A DNA stretch of 64,000 nucleotides from Clostridiales bacterium (GTDB lineage Bacteria; Bacillota; Clostridia; Saccharofermentanales; Saccharofermentanaceae), in the NCBI GenBank assembly GCA_017551625.1, contig JAFZLF010000008.1, positions 1 to 64,000 of the forward strand. The letters run 5' to 3'. The notes under the pieces are model-generated. The model was not told where the DNA came from and did not search any database. It worked only from the letters and a program-made list of their open reading frames with translations. Made by a program: the position numbers and the translations under genes. This document shows, one piece after another, positions 6,982-15,600 of the stretch; position 1 is the first letter of the stretch; every line of letters starts with the position of its first letter.

Positions 6982-9447
6982 TTACTTCTCGTACACATAC
7001 CCGAAGTTAATGTAGAACTCATCATTGACGAGCCAGCCCGTAAAGTCGAGATACCCAACATATTCCGGGGCCTTCTTGCCGCCGTAGTAGTAACACATGT
7101 CGATGAAGGGCTCCGCATCACACTGGAAATCCGTGTACTCGCGCTCGGCATCATAGTGGTACTGCCCGTCCCTCTCCTGGTAGTAGCGGCGGATCCAGTT
7201 ATCGTATCCGTTATAGAATGCCTTGATATAGCCGGAGTCGAGACCAATCTCTTCCGTCACCCCGTTTTCTTCCGCGACAAAAGAACAGTCGAAGAAGTTG
7301 ATGGACTGGTTGTCATGAGACGCAAACTCATAGCTTCCTCGCTGCGACGGGTCGATGATGACCTTGCAGTCGATAAACTCCGTGATACATGACCCGTCAT
7401 TACAGAAGCAGCTGACTGTCCGACCCGAGCTGCCCGAATTGTCGCCGATCACCGGGTGATCCAGCGTCAGACCGATGACCGTCGCTAAGTGGCAGTCCCC
7501 GAAGAAAGCCCCGCCATCATTCTCGATACGAAGTCCGGAGATGCTGTGTCCGTTCCCGAAGAATACCCCGCGAAATACACTTTCGCAGTCTTCGGGTCTG
7601 CCCCAGTCGCGGTGTCCCATCGTCACCCAGGTGTAGCCGCTAAGGTCGATGTCATTCAGAAGATGCACATAGAACATCGAGGTCAGATCGACCCCATCCG
7701 CGACATCCAGTGCATTTACATAGTACGTGACGGAAGCCAGTTCCTCCGGTGTCGATACCCAGAACACCGCCGAACCGGTCGCCATGTCGGTGATCGACGA
7801 GCGGATGTATTCGATATCCACGAGATCGAGAATATCGCCGGTATCGTATGCGTTCGCCCAGAAGGTATCGTGCGGATCCGTCTCCAGAAGTGTCTGTGCA
7901 TCGAAGAACAGATTCCTCACTCTTGCCGCCCCGATATCTGCGAGGAGATACGTACCATCCTCCGTCACTTCCACGACGACTACGAGCGTATCTCCGTTTC
8001 TCGTGATCGTACAGGGCACCGAATCCGTATAGATATCCGAATCCCGGATCACTTCGATGTGTGATTCATCGATGTCTGTATTCTGAATCTCATAAGTGAT
8101 TTTCGCGCCGACAAAGTCCGTACCCTTTCTGACACAGACTCCATCGCTGAAGACCTCCCAATCATCCACATACATGTACGAGTTCTTATCGGCAAATCCT
8201 ATCGAGCCATAGTCCGGAAGCCAGACATCCTCGACGGTCTTTCCTCCGAGATCCAGCTCCACCGTGATGTTTTCATCCTGAATAAAGTGGGTGTACTCGT
8301 TCTGCTCGAAGATCTCATTCTTCTTCGCTCCGGATCTTATATCGTGACGGTAGATGAACATCCGTCCGGGCAGCGACCACTCCCCGGTCAGCATCGTCTC
8401 ATAACCGGTCCGCGAATCCGACATGCTCCAGAATACCCCACCATAGTCCTGGAAGAACGGATTGTCTATGCCTTCGACGTAAACCGACGCATCTTCCTTG
8501 ACCATGTACGTCCCGCGGCCTGCTTCCTGACCGGAAGGATCGTAGAAGACAAACTCGTGCGTACCTTCGTTTTTCCAGTACTGGAGTTCGTCATACTTCT
8601 GGGAATATGTGATCCAGCTTCCGCTGTCCATCAGCCACTCCGCAGCATTTGCACCCTCCGCATTCGGAAAATACATCGATAAATAACCGAGTATCAGATC
8701 GTTCTTCGAAGCGTCGGGAAGATACGTGTACAAGGCGGTGGAATAGTACATGTCGCCGTAGTCGACGATGCCGCTTTCCACCTTACAGCTCATCGAATCC
8801 GTACGTCCATTTGATGTCAATTCCATCTGCGAGGATGTGACTTTAATAGATCCGCCGTTTTCGTAATCGATATAGAATTTGGACGCGTAGAGGATCTCCT
8901 CGATCTTCTCGATGACCGCCTTACCTTCCTGCGTATCCGACCGGAAAAGCACCAGTCCCATGAAGTCCATGTATCCTTTCGGGGAGATCTTCATGGGGAT
9001 GTGAAACCTCGCTCCGGAAGTGAAATAGGGTGCGATTGCGGTAAGAGGAAAATTCTTGTTGTAGTTCTCTTCATCGACGATGCACGTCAGTCCGTCATCC
9101 TCGATATCCACGATCATAAATTCCAGGCCGTCGCGGAGAAACTCGATCTTTCTCTTCTGTGGTGTAACGCGGATAACCGGGCCGTGTGAATCGCACCAGA
9201 CACCCTCGACATTCCCCGGCGTGACCTCTGTATCCGGGCCGTCGAGTCCGTTGTCTCCCGGGTCAAACGAGATCTTTCCTTTGTCATCCGGATCGTCTGG
9301 ATCGGTATCCCCTTTCTTCGACTTCTTCGTCTTCTCCGATTTCTCGGTCTTCGTATCTTCTTTGCTGTTCTTCTTACATGCGGAGGTACCGAGTGCACCT
9401 CCCAGAAGAAGCATCCCGACCAGTATCCACGCCAGTTTTTTCTTCAT
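6982..9447 (-). CDS. large lipoprotein with GLUG-like C-terminal beta-helix repeats
   Basis: An 821-residue protein. It has a signal peptide with lipobox (GALGTSAC, Cys 24), then a Lys/Glu/Asp-rich linker (KNSKEDTKTEKSEKTKKSKK) suited to spanning the cell wall. The middle part, about 80-560, is beta-rich and not recognised, with YSSGS-free internal stretches resembling storage-type repeats. Residues about 580-720 have the GLUG-like order LLNDIDLSGYTWVTMG, FRGVFFGNGHSISGL and ATVIGLTLDHPVI, seen in adhesive or surface beta-helix proteins. It is expected on the outer face of the membrane. It is 57 bp downstream of the radical SAM gene on the same strand. No catalytic motif was seen. Confidence 0.75.
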   Translation of the reverse strand: MKKKLAWILVGMLLLGGALGTSACKKNSKEDTKTEKSEKTKKSKKGDTDPDDPDDKGKISFDPGDNGLDGPDTEVTPGNVEGVWCDSHGPVIRVTPQKRKIEFLRDGLEFMIVDIEDDGLTCIVDEENYNKNFPLTAIAPYFTSGARFHIPMKISPKGYMDFMGLVLFRSDTQEGKAVIEKIEEILYASKFYIDYENGGSIKVTSSQMELTSNGRTDSMSCKVESGIVDYGDMYYSTALYTYLPDASKNDLILGYLSMYFPNAEGANAAEWLMDSGSWITYSQKYDELQYWKNEGTHEFVFYDPSGQEAGRGTYMVKEDASVYVEGIDNPFFQDYGGVFWSMSDSRTGYETMLTGEWSLPGRMFIYRHDIRSGAKKNEIFEQNEYTHFIQDENITVELDLGGKTVEDVWLPDYGSIGFADKNSYMYVDDWEVFSDGVCVRKGTDFVGAKITYEIQNTDIDESHIEVIRDSDIYTDSVPCTITRNGDTLVVVVEVTEDGTYLLADIGAARVRNLFFDAQTLLETDPHDTFWANAYDTGDILDLVDIEYIRSSITDMATGSAVFWVSTPEELASVTYYVNALDVADGVDLTSMFYVHLLNDIDLSGYTWVTMGHRDWGRPEDCESVFRGVFFGNGHSISGLRIENDGGAFFGDCHLATVIGLTLDHPVIGDNSGSSGRTVSCFCNDGSCITEFIDCKVIIDPSQRGSYEFASHDNQSINFFDCSFVAEENGVTEEIGLDSGYIKAFYNGYDNWIRRYYQERDGQYHYDAEREYTDFQCDAEPFIDMCYYYGGKKAPEYVGYLDFTGWLVNDEFYINFGYVYEK

Positions 9448-9504
9448 GTTTTTTCCTTCCTGTCCGCCGCCACGGATCTTCTGTTTGTAGGTTCAGCGGC
9501 GTCG

Positions 9505-10863
9505 TTATTTCTCCTCACGGAGCTGACATTTCTGTTCCATTTTCGCCGACACCGCACGGATCTTCCGGCAGCGGTCGCTCTCCCAGATCTTCTTCCACTT
9601 ATCCGTCAGGATATTTCCCAGAACGTCATCCGAAAGCCAGCTCTGGCACGGCACGACATTTCCCGATGGCGTGATCGCCATGTTACTGAGGCACGCTCCG
9701 CACGACGGCACCTCGAGGCCCATCTCACGAAGTTTCCCTTCCGAGATCCATCCCGGTGAAGTGAAGCTGATCTCCATCTTATTGGCATATACATATTCCG
9801 TCGCCTCTTTAAGAACTCCGTAGAGTTCAACCTCCGAGAGGATCAGATCCTGCGAAGGCGCTTCCTTCGCATTTCCCGTCTGGATGAGACCCGAGCAGGT
9901 CACATAGCGGACGCCCAGATCCTTTAGGAATGCGAGGGTCTCGCGATAGTTTCTGTTGGCCTTACACAGAGGAGTATTGATACTCAGATTCAGTCCCGCC
10001 TCCAGTGCATTTCGAATACCGTCAATGGTCTTATCGAAATTCGGCGCACCGACGAGTTTGTCGTGCGCTTCCCGATCGGAGGAATAGAACGTGATCTGCA
10101 TGCTGTCGAGATCCGCTTCCTTCAGGGCCCGGCAGAACTCCGGCGTCAGGCGCACGCCGTTGGTATTCAGACGCGTGACGAACCATCTCGCGTGGCGGAT
10201 GATCTCCGGAAGATCGTCGCGCATCGTGGGCTCGCCTCCGGTAAATGTCACCTGCGAGATCTTTTCCTTACGAAGGGTGTCGATGACCTTGAGCCACTCC
10301 TCGGTGGACAGTTCCTGCTCCTCGGCATGCTCCTGTTCCGCGGCGTAGCAGTGGAGACACTGCTGGTTACAGTTCCACCGGCCGTCTTTCTTCATGGCGG
10401 AGACCATCAGGTCCATGCGGTGCGGCGCACTCATAAACGGCGCATATTCGCCGAGCGTGATCGGTTTTCGACCGGACTTGATCTCTCTTCCTTCGACCAC
10501 ATCCTCGAAGATCGAGATCATACAGTCGAGGTCCTGAAGCAGGATCTTCTCCTCGGCACGCGGATAAACCTTTCTGACATTACTTATGGTCTTCTCGATA
10601 ATGCCGTCGAGCTCTTCTTCCGTCATCGGGCCGTCGCCGAACTCATTGACGCTCTTGATGTACTCGGAAAGAAGGATTGCCCACGATTCGTTGATGGGAA
10701 GGATGTCCTGCCCGTTTAAGATGACCAGCGAATCCTTGATGCGGAAACGCATGTATTTCGGTGGCACCAGATGGATGCGGATCACGCCCGGGCCGTCCGG
10801 ATTCCACGTGGTGTGAAGTATCGTATTCCAGTTTTCACGCTCGTAGCGTTTGACTCTGCTCAT
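9505..10863 (-). CDS. radical SAM / SPASM-like enzyme, likely peptide or protein modifying
   Basis: A 452-residue protein. Residues about 1-150 are an N-terminal extension. The radical SAM cluster motif is CNQQCLHC (Cys 165, 169, 172; CX3CX2C), followed by TFTGGEPTMRDDLPE (SAM-binding GGE) and LNTNGVRL. The C-terminus has a SPASM/twitch-like Cys set: SCGACLSN, NVVPCQSW, and a last Cys in EQKCQLREEK. SPASM enzymes modify Cys- or Gly-rich peptides. Its start overlaps the stop of the DUF2207-like gene by four bases (ATGA, 10860-10863), and that protein ends in seven Cys-Ala repeats, a natural candidate substrate (inference). It could also be a general SPASM oxidoreductase. Confidence 0.85.
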   Translation of the reverse strand: MSRVKRYERENWNTILHTTWNPDGPGVIRIHLVPPKYMRFRIKDSLVILNGQDILPINESWAILLSEYIKSVNEFGDGPMTEEELDGIIEKTISNVRKVYPRAEEKILLQDLDCMISIFEDVVEGREIKSGRKPITLGEYAPFMSAPHRMDLMVSAMKKDGRWNCNQQCLHCYAAEQEHAEEQELSTEEWLKVIDTLRKEKISQVTFTGGEPTMRDDLPEIIRHARWFVTRLNTNGVRLTPEFCRALKEADLDSMQITFYSSDREAHDKLVGAPNFDKTIDGIRNALEAGLNLSINTPLCKANRNYRETLAFLKDLGVRYVTCSGLIQTGNAKEAPSQDLILSEVELYGVLKEATEYVYANKMEISFTSPGWISEGKLREMGLEVPSCGACLSNMAITPSGNVVPCQSWLSDDVLGNILTDKWKKIWESDRCRKIRAVSAKMEQKCQLREEK

Positions 10864-12062
10864 GTATCGTTCCTCTTCCCTTTTTCCTCGACGTGCGCAT
10901 CAGCCATCTCGAGTTTCTCCGCACGGGCACGAATCGCCTCGCGCACTCTCCTGCTCTCCACCTTCGTTCCGTAGAAATCTTTCTTACTGCATCCAGCACG
11001 GCCGCCTCCGGCACAGGCGCACGCACATGCACATGCGCAGGCACACGCGCAACCACCGCCGCCGTGACCGCCATGTCCGTGGAAGTATCCGTGGTAGTGC
11101 GACGAGCTCCTGTTCGCATGATCCACGAAATACGTGCCGACCGGACCCTCAACGTAGCCGTCTCTTCTGTATTTGTTCAAGTAGTACATCTGGAGGATCG
11201 CGAAGATGACCATCACCCCGAAAAGTAACCCGATGAAGATATAAAACCCGATCTCAGCTATTCTATTCGGATCACTGTGCTTGATGTTTGTGGTCTGATA
11301 TGTAAATGCACTTGGCAGGTATTCGACTTTGATGTTGATTTTCTCATTCTTCTTAAGAGATCCTTCCCACTCGAGATATCCGTCCTTCACCACACCGGTA
11401 TTGGCGTACATGACGTCCTTCTCGTTCCAGCGGATGCGGTAGTGGTCAACCTCGATCTCCGGGAACCACCCCGGGATAAACCAGTAGAGATACAGCGCTT
11501 CCGGTACCGAGGTCATGCCGAGGTATTCCTTCGGTTCAGGGTCCGTGACCCAGTCCCCGATATTCAGTTTCGTGCTAAGCGCCTCCGGGATGTTTTTGCC
11601 GTTTTCTTCCGTCGGCGCGGTAAACACATTGTGCTGGACGATCGAGAAAGCAAACCGTACGACTTCGTCTTTATACACCGGAGTGTTAAATTCAACTTTG
11701 ATATAGTTTCCGTCATTTGAGGAATAGTCGAGATTCTTGATGTCGCCGCTTACTTCATAGATCTCATCGACCTGCGAATTCGCCACGCCGATCTTCACCC
11801 ATGTAAGCGGACCTTCCTTCGTGTCATCGAGGACTTTCCAGGTAATGTCATAGAGCATCTGCAAGGAGCCGTCCTCGAGCATGTCGATCGTGATGTGATA
11901 CTCGAGGATCTCGTCGAGGTCGCCAGCCGCTGCGCTCACTTTCTTCGGTGCACAAAGGAGCAGCCCGGTCCCGATGAGTACGAGCGATATCAGAACCAGC
12001 ACCGTAAGTCCCACGGCGCCGATCCATCTTTTTCTCTTGTGAAAAGCACTTTCTCTTACCAT
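10860..12062 (-). CDS. DUF2207-like membrane protein with cytoplasmic (Cys-Ala)7 tail
   Basis: A 400-residue protein. A membrane helix at about 14-34 is followed by a roughly 230-residue extracellular beta-rich domain with the DUF2207-like order EYHITIDMLEDGSLQMLYDI ... VDHYRIRWNEKDVMY. A second membrane helix lies at about 268-290. The predicted cytoplasmic tail runs HSSHYHG-type His/Gly-rich, then GGGG, then seven Cys-Ala pairs (residues 338-351), then GGGRAGCSKKDFYG and a charged helix. The Cys-Ala codons vary (TGC/TGT; GCG/GCC/GCA), so the repeat is kept at protein level rather than by DNA slippage. It overlaps the radical SAM gene, and a zinc-ribbon membrane protein is divergently encoded. 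Confidence 0.85.
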   Translation of the reverse strand: MVRESAFHKRKRWIGAVGLTVLVLISLVLIGTGLLLCAPKKVSAAAGDLDEILEYHITIDMLEDGSLQMLYDITWKVLDDTKEGPLTWVKIGVANSQVDEIYEVSGDIKNLDYSSNDGNYIKVEFNTPVYKDEVVRFAFSIVQHNVFTAPTEENGKNIPEALSTKLNIGDWVTDPEPKEYLGMTSVPEALYLYWFIPGWFPEIEVDHYRIRWNEKDVMYANTGVVKDGYLEWEGSLKKNEKINIKVEYLPSAFTYQTTNIKHSDPNRIAEIGFYIFIGLLFGVMVIFAILQMYYLNKYRRDGYVEGPVGTYFVDHANRSSSHYHGYFHGHGGHGGGGCACACACACACACAGGGRAGCSKKDFYGTKVESRRVREAIRARAEKLEMADAHVEEKGKRNDT

Positions 12063-12088
12063 TTTCCCTGTTCCTTTTTCCTTTTCTG

Positions 12089-12137
12089 ATTATACCCTAT
12101 AAGAGCTGTGCCTTGCACGCATTTCGTGCGGTATAAT
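12089..12137. promoter_or_regulatory. divergent promoter region
   Basis: TATAAT on the minus strand (12094-12089) faces the membrane-protein/radical SAM genes, and TATAAT on the plus strand (12132-12137) faces the zinc-ribbon gene. Neither has a good -35 box. Between them GCACG-CATTT-CGTGC (12115-12129) is a palindrome that could bind a shared regulator. Confidence 0.5.
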
Positions 12138-12161
12138 GGATGTGTATTTCTATCGGAGTTT

Positions 12162-12272
12162 GGGAAATCCGAAGGGGTCGTGCGGAGAAACACCGCATCG
12201 GGAAATCCAAGGGATCGTGCGGCGATGCGCCGCACCGGAATAATCTGAGGGTCGTGCGGAGATGTGCCGCAC
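12162..12272. repeat. three 37-bp tandem repeats, each a stem-loop, in a 5' leader
   Basis: GTGCGG starts at 12180, 12217 and 12254, exactly 37 bp apart. Each is followed by a short loop and CCGCAC (the first copy CCGCA), forming three successive hairpins. The units share GGAAATCC-RAGGG-TCGTGCGG. The array lies between the plus-strand -10 box and the ATG of the zinc-ribbon gene, so it would be in the mRNA leader. Confidence 0.8.
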
Positions 12273-12292
12273 CGGAAGATCGGGAGGATCAT

Positions 12293-13780
12293 ATGGAAGG
12301 AAATCCGGTTCTTGATGTACACTGCAGCACCTGTGGTGCGGCGGTCCAGTTCAATATTCTCAGGCAGGTCTATAACTGCACGTTTTGCGGAAGCGTCACG
12401 CCGACGGGCAACGCCATCGCCGAGAAGAAAGGCTTCCGGGAGAAGAAACTCCAGCAGATCAAGAGCTGTCCGCCGGGGTTTTCGATGCGCTCGGGAACAT
12501 GCAACAGCTGCGGCGCAAAAGTGCTTTTCCCGGAGAATGAAGCGATGACGCAGTGTGCCTTCTGCGGAAAGAGCATCGTGTCGAAGGATTACCTTAAGAT
12601 GGATGATTTCCCGGAGCTCCTGATCCCGTTCTATCTCACGAAAGAGGATGCCGTGAATATCCTCGGTAAGTGGTGCAAAGAGCACTCTACGAAGTCGGAG
12701 GCGCGGATCCTGAAGGATCATGTTTCCGAGCTGCAGGGCGTGTATCTCCCGTATGAGATCGCCAAGGGGCCGGTAGCCGGAAAAGTCAATCGTGACTCCA
12801 CCCGCCGCGAGCTGAACGTGCGCGGCTTCGTCGACGGCATCTTCGTCAATGCGTCGAAAGGTATCGACAACCTCCTTCTCAACGGCATGGAGCCGTATGA
12901 TCTGCGCGGTGTGCGCGAGATGGATTTCTCGTATCTGGCCGGAAGCACCGTCAAGGTACGGGATATTTCCGGGCAGGATCTCGAGAAACGCATCGGCGAC
13001 GAGATCGCCTACGACTACGAAGGGCACCTCGTCAAAACCATGGAAACCAGAGCATTTGGAGTGAAAGTGGACACGTCGAAAATGATGCAGATGTCCGCCC
13101 TTCTGCCGGTGTACTTCATCAATGTCGGCGATGTGCAGGCCGCGGTCAACGGGCAGACCGGGAAGGTCGCCGTGCGCGAGCGGAAGGACCGTTTCCTGCT
13201 GCCGTGGTGGCTGAAGCCGATCTTCGCGACACTGCTTCTATCGGCACTGACGTTTCTGATCATCTTTCTCGTTACCGGTAATCCCGGGACAGCCGGCGTG
13301 ATGACCGCCATGCTCGGTGTGTATTTCCTGATCGTGACTTTCGCGGCGTACTCGGATTATTCTTCACCGCGCTGGCGCCTGCGAAGGCGCATCTTCACGT
13401 CCTCGGGCGGACCGTATGTGCGGCAGGGCGAGCAGCTCGTCCAGCAGGGCACGCCGCTTCCCGAGAGTGTGCCGGAGCCACAGTTCGTCGAGATCATCGG
13501 CGATGCGCCCCGCATCGTGACGGTCAAGTACTCCGCGAAGCCGCGTATCGCCCTGATGCTGTTCCTGACGATCATGGCGATCCTGATCCCGGCCATCATC
13601 GCCTTTGCGGCATATGGCACGGCGTGGGCGGGCTTTGCGTTCATGATTCTCTGCATCACGGTTCCGGTCGCGCCGATCTACTACGTCAAGTTCGCGCGTC
13701 TCGAGCTCTACGAGCACCCGTGGATCTACTTTACCAACGGCCGCGGGCAGAAGTGCCGGTATCACGGGAAGAAGAAGTAA
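12293..13780 (+). CDS. double zinc-ribbon membrane protein
   Basis: A 495-residue protein. The N-terminus holds two zinc ribbons: HCSTCG with NCTFCG (about residues 9-31), and TCNSCG with QCAFCGKS (about 66-91), each a pair of CxxC knuckles. A soluble mixed domain follows to about 300. Pairs of membrane helices lie at about 305-345 and 420-465, and the tail is basic (CRYHGKKK). GGGAGGATC precedes ATG 12293; an upstream in-frame ATG at 12140 would translate the hairpin repeats and has no ribosome site, so it was rejected. It is divergent from the Cys-Ala membrane protein and may belong to the same system. Function unknown. Confidence 0.82.
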   Translation: MEGNPVLDVHCSTCGAAVQFNILRQVYNCTFCGSVTPTGNAIAEKKGFREKKLQQIKSCPPGFSMRSGTCNSCGAKVLFPENEAMTQCAFCGKSIVSKDYLKMDDFPELLIPFYLTKEDAVNILGKWCKEHSTKSEARILKDHVSELQGVYLPYEIAKGPVAGKVNRDSTRRELNVRGFVDGIFVNASKGIDNLLLNGMEPYDLRGVREMDFSYLAGSTVKVRDISGQDLEKRIGDEIAYDYEGHLVKTMETRAFGVKVDTSKMMQMSALLPVYFINVGDVQAAVNGQTGKVAVRERKDRFLLPWWLKPIFATLLLSALTFLIIFLVTGNPGTAGVMTAMLGVYFLIVTFAAYSDYSSPRWRLRRRIFTSSGGPYVRQGEQLVQQGTPLPESVPEPQFVEIIGDAPRIVTVKYSAKPRIALMLFLTIMAILIPAIIAFAAYGTAWAGFAFMILCITVPVAPIYYVKFARLELYEHPWIYFTNGRGQKCRYHGKKK

Positions 13781-13911
13781 GTCCCGGGGGAGAAGTGTCC
13801 CCACCGGTGACGATGGCCTTCGGGGGCAAGTGCTTTTCGCGAAGAGAAATCGGTGCGAATGTGTTTTTCTATCCAAAACTTTCGCATTTTTGCCCAAGTC
13901 GGCTCTTTCGG

Positions 13912-13941
13912 TTGAAAATGCACCGTCCGAGAAAGTATAAT
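13912..13941 (+). promoter_or_regulatory. promoter of the small membrane protein pair
   Basis: TTGAAA (13912-13917), 18 bp, TATAAT (13936-13941), 32 bp before ATG 13974, which has a strong AGGAGGG ribosome site. The 194-bp gap before it also carries one AGTGCTTTT copy at 13829. Confidence 0.7.
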
Positions 13942-13973
13942 TATTCCATACTCGTTATTTAGGAGGGTTATTT

Positions 13974-14402
13974 ATGGCTTGTTTTTTGGTTCCTGCAACA
14001 GAAGCAATCGTAACCACAATTGCGGCTAAGGTTCTGGCAAAGAAGGAAAAGAATATGGAGATCCACCACGAGGGCGGATCCTCCGACATCATCGAAAAAT
14101 CCCATTTCTCGAGAAAACTCGGCTGGCTCAACAATATGCTCTGGGGCGGCGCTGCGCTTCTGGCACTCGAGCACGTCTGGCACGGAGAAGTAGTACCGTG
14201 GTTCCCGTTCCTGACAGCGGCATCTGATGCTTCTTCCCGTTCGGAAATGTTCCACGAGATGGCCACAGTCGGTGTCGCTATGGCAGCGCTTGTTACCGTA
14301 GTATGGGGCATCATGGTACTGGTTTCTTCCCGCCTCGAGAAGAGCGCAACGAGCGTTTCTTCCGAAGTCGCTGTTGAGACCGTTACCAAAGAGAAGAAGT
14401 GA
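13974..14402 (+). CDS. small membrane protein, unknown
   Basis: A 142-residue protein. A short N-terminal hydrophobic stretch (VPATEAIVTTIAAKVLA) precedes a soluble loop containing EIHHEGGSSD. Two membrane helices follow (NNMLWGGAALLALEHVWHG; ATVGVAMAALVTVVWGIMVL), and the tail is charged (SSEVAVETVTKEKK). AGGAGGG is 6 bases before the ATG and a TTGAAA/TATAAT promoter lies just upstream. The next gene begins 9 bp after the stop. His and Trp residues near the helices are notable, but no known motif is recognised. Confidence 0.75.
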   Translation: MACFLVPATEAIVTTIAAKVLAKKEKNMEIHHEGGSSDIIEKSHFSRKLGWLNNMLWGGAALLALEHVWHGEVVPWFPFLTAASDASSRSEMFHEMATVGVAMAALVTVVWGIMVLVSSRLEKSATSVSSEVAVETVTKEKK

Positions 14403-14411
14403 GGTGGCACC

Positions 14412-14732
14412 ATGACATTACTTATCTCTGTTTTTGCTGCCATCATCGCCACCATCGTGTGGTACAAGCACGCTCCGAATGATGAATGGAAGATCGGCAC
14501 ACTGGCGCTCATGTACTGGGGTGCTTCCCTAATGTGGATGTGCGATGCGATCTTCGAGTATGCGGAGCTGAAGGATGAGTTCTTCCAGCCGGCGATCGAG
14601 GATATGCTGAACGACAGTTTCCTCGGACTGACCGTCGTAGCGCTGGGCCTCGTGATCTGGCTCGTCGTACTTCTGGTCAAGGATCCGAAGGGCGTACTTC
14701 GCAGCAAGCTCCTGGCTAAGAAGAACAGCTGA
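14412..14732 (+). CDS. small membrane protein, unknown, paired with the gene upstream
   Basis: A 106-residue protein with three hydrophobic segments: LLISVFAAIIATIVW, IGTLALMYWGASLMWMC and LGLTVVALGLVIWLVVLL. Between the second and third is an acidic amphipathic loop (FEYAELKDEFFQPAIEDML). GAGGTGG precedes the ATG. It is cotranscribed with 13974-14402 and closed by a strong terminator before larB, so the two form a small operon of their own. Its family is not recognised. Confidence 0.72.
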   Translation: MTLLISVFAAIIATIVWYKHAPNDEWKIGTLALMYWGASLMWMCDAIFEYAELKDEFFQPAIEDMLNDSFLGLTVVALGLVIWLVVLLVKDPKGVLRSKLLAKKNS

Positions 14733-14750
14733 TCTATTTATGTGAACCAG

Positions 14751-14797
14751 GCTGTCTCGGATGTGAAGAGCACTTCGAGACAGCTTTTTCTTTTTTC
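14751..14797 (+). terminator. rho-independent terminator before larB
   Basis: GCTGTCTCG (14751-14759) pairs with CGAGACAGC (14776-14784), followed by TTTTTCTTTTTT. It separates the small membrane pair from larBC. Confidence 0.9.
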
Positions 14798-14811
14798 GGG
14801 GAAGAGGAAGA

Positions 14812-15600
14812 ATGAATACAGATATCAAGCAGATCCTGGAAGCGGTCGAGCGCGGCGAGATGACTTCGGAAGAGGCCCTTCTGAAGCTGAAGGCCGCGCC
14901 TTTCGAAGATCTCGGCTATGCGAAGATCGATTTCCACAGAGGCATCCGTCAGGGTGTGCCCGAGATCATCTATGGCGCAGGGAAAACGTCTGAACAGATC
15001 ATCGGGATCATGGAGGCCATGCTGAAAAACGGTCAGGACCGTATCCTCATCACGCGTGTTTCGCAAGAGTCCGTCGACACGATCCGGAAGGTCTATGATC
15101 TCACTTACAATAAGGACGCACGGATCGCCGTTTATGGTGATTTCCGGGAGCCGGACGGCATCGGCAGGATCGTAGTCGCCACAGGTGGCACGAGTGATAT
15201 CCCCGTCGCGGAAGAAGCCGCTGTCACCTCCGAATTTCTCGGCAACGATGTCCTGCGTCTCTATGATGTCGGCGTTGCCGGACTGCACCGTCTTCTTTCC
15301 CACAAAGAAGAGATCATGTCCGCGAGCGTCATCATCGCGATCGCAGGCATGGAGGGTGCCCTCGCCAGCGTGATCGGCGGTCTGGCCGACTGTCCCGTGA
15401 TCGCCGTCCCGACAAGTGTCGGATACGGCGCGGCTTTCGAAGGGCTCTCCGCACTTCTCTCGATGCTCAATTCCTGTGCCAGCGGCGTGTCCGTCGTCAA
15501 CATCGATAACGGATTTGGCGCCGGCTATCTGGCCAGCATGATCAACCACATGGAGGCGAAGAAGCCCCTCTCTGATTCTGAAACGGAGGTGAAGAAATGA
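14812..15600 (+). CDS. larB: LarB, pyridinium-3,5-biscarboxylic acid mononucleotide synthase
   Basis: A 262-residue protein of the LarB (PurE-like) family. The N-terminal helical part (ILEAVERGEMTSEEALLKLK, DFHRGIRQGVPEIIYGAGK) is typical, and the PurE-like core carries VATGGTSDIPVAEEAA, DVGVAGLHRL, IIAIAGMEGALASVIGGL and VPTSVGYGA. LarB carboxylates and hydrolyses nicotinic acid adenine dinucleotide in nickel-pincer cofactor synthesis. GGGGAAGAGG precedes the ATG. larC overlaps by four bases. Neither larE nor larA is in the window. Confidence 0.92.
   Translation: MNTDIKQILEAVERGEMTSEEALLKLKAAPFEDLGYAKIDFHRGIRQGVPEIIYGAGKTSEQIIGIMEAMLKNGQDRILITRVSQESVDTIRKVYDLTYNKDARIAVYGDFREPDGIGRIVVATGGTSDIPVAEEAAVTSEFLGNDVLRLYDVGVAGLHRLLSHKEEIMSASVIIAIAGMEGALASVIGGLADCPVIAVPTSVGYGAAFEGLSALLSMLNSCASGVSVVNIDNGFGAGYLASMINHMEAKKPLSDSETEVKK

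Noticed and set aside
7489..8064. Long plus-strand open frame within the GLUG lipoprotein gene, and similar antisense frames in many genes
   Set aside because: They lie fully opposite well-supported genes, lack ribosome sites and look like arginine- or proline-rich shadows.
11007..11051. The alternating GCAC-type sequence in the membrane protein gene as a DNA microsatellite
   Set aside because: Cys and Ala codons vary along the run, so the dinucleotide is not perfectly repeated and the pattern is kept at the protein level.
12140..12292. 51-residue N-terminal extension of the zinc-ribbon protein
   Set aside because: It translates the three hairpin repeats; ATG 12293 has GGGAGG in the right place and begins the conserved protein.
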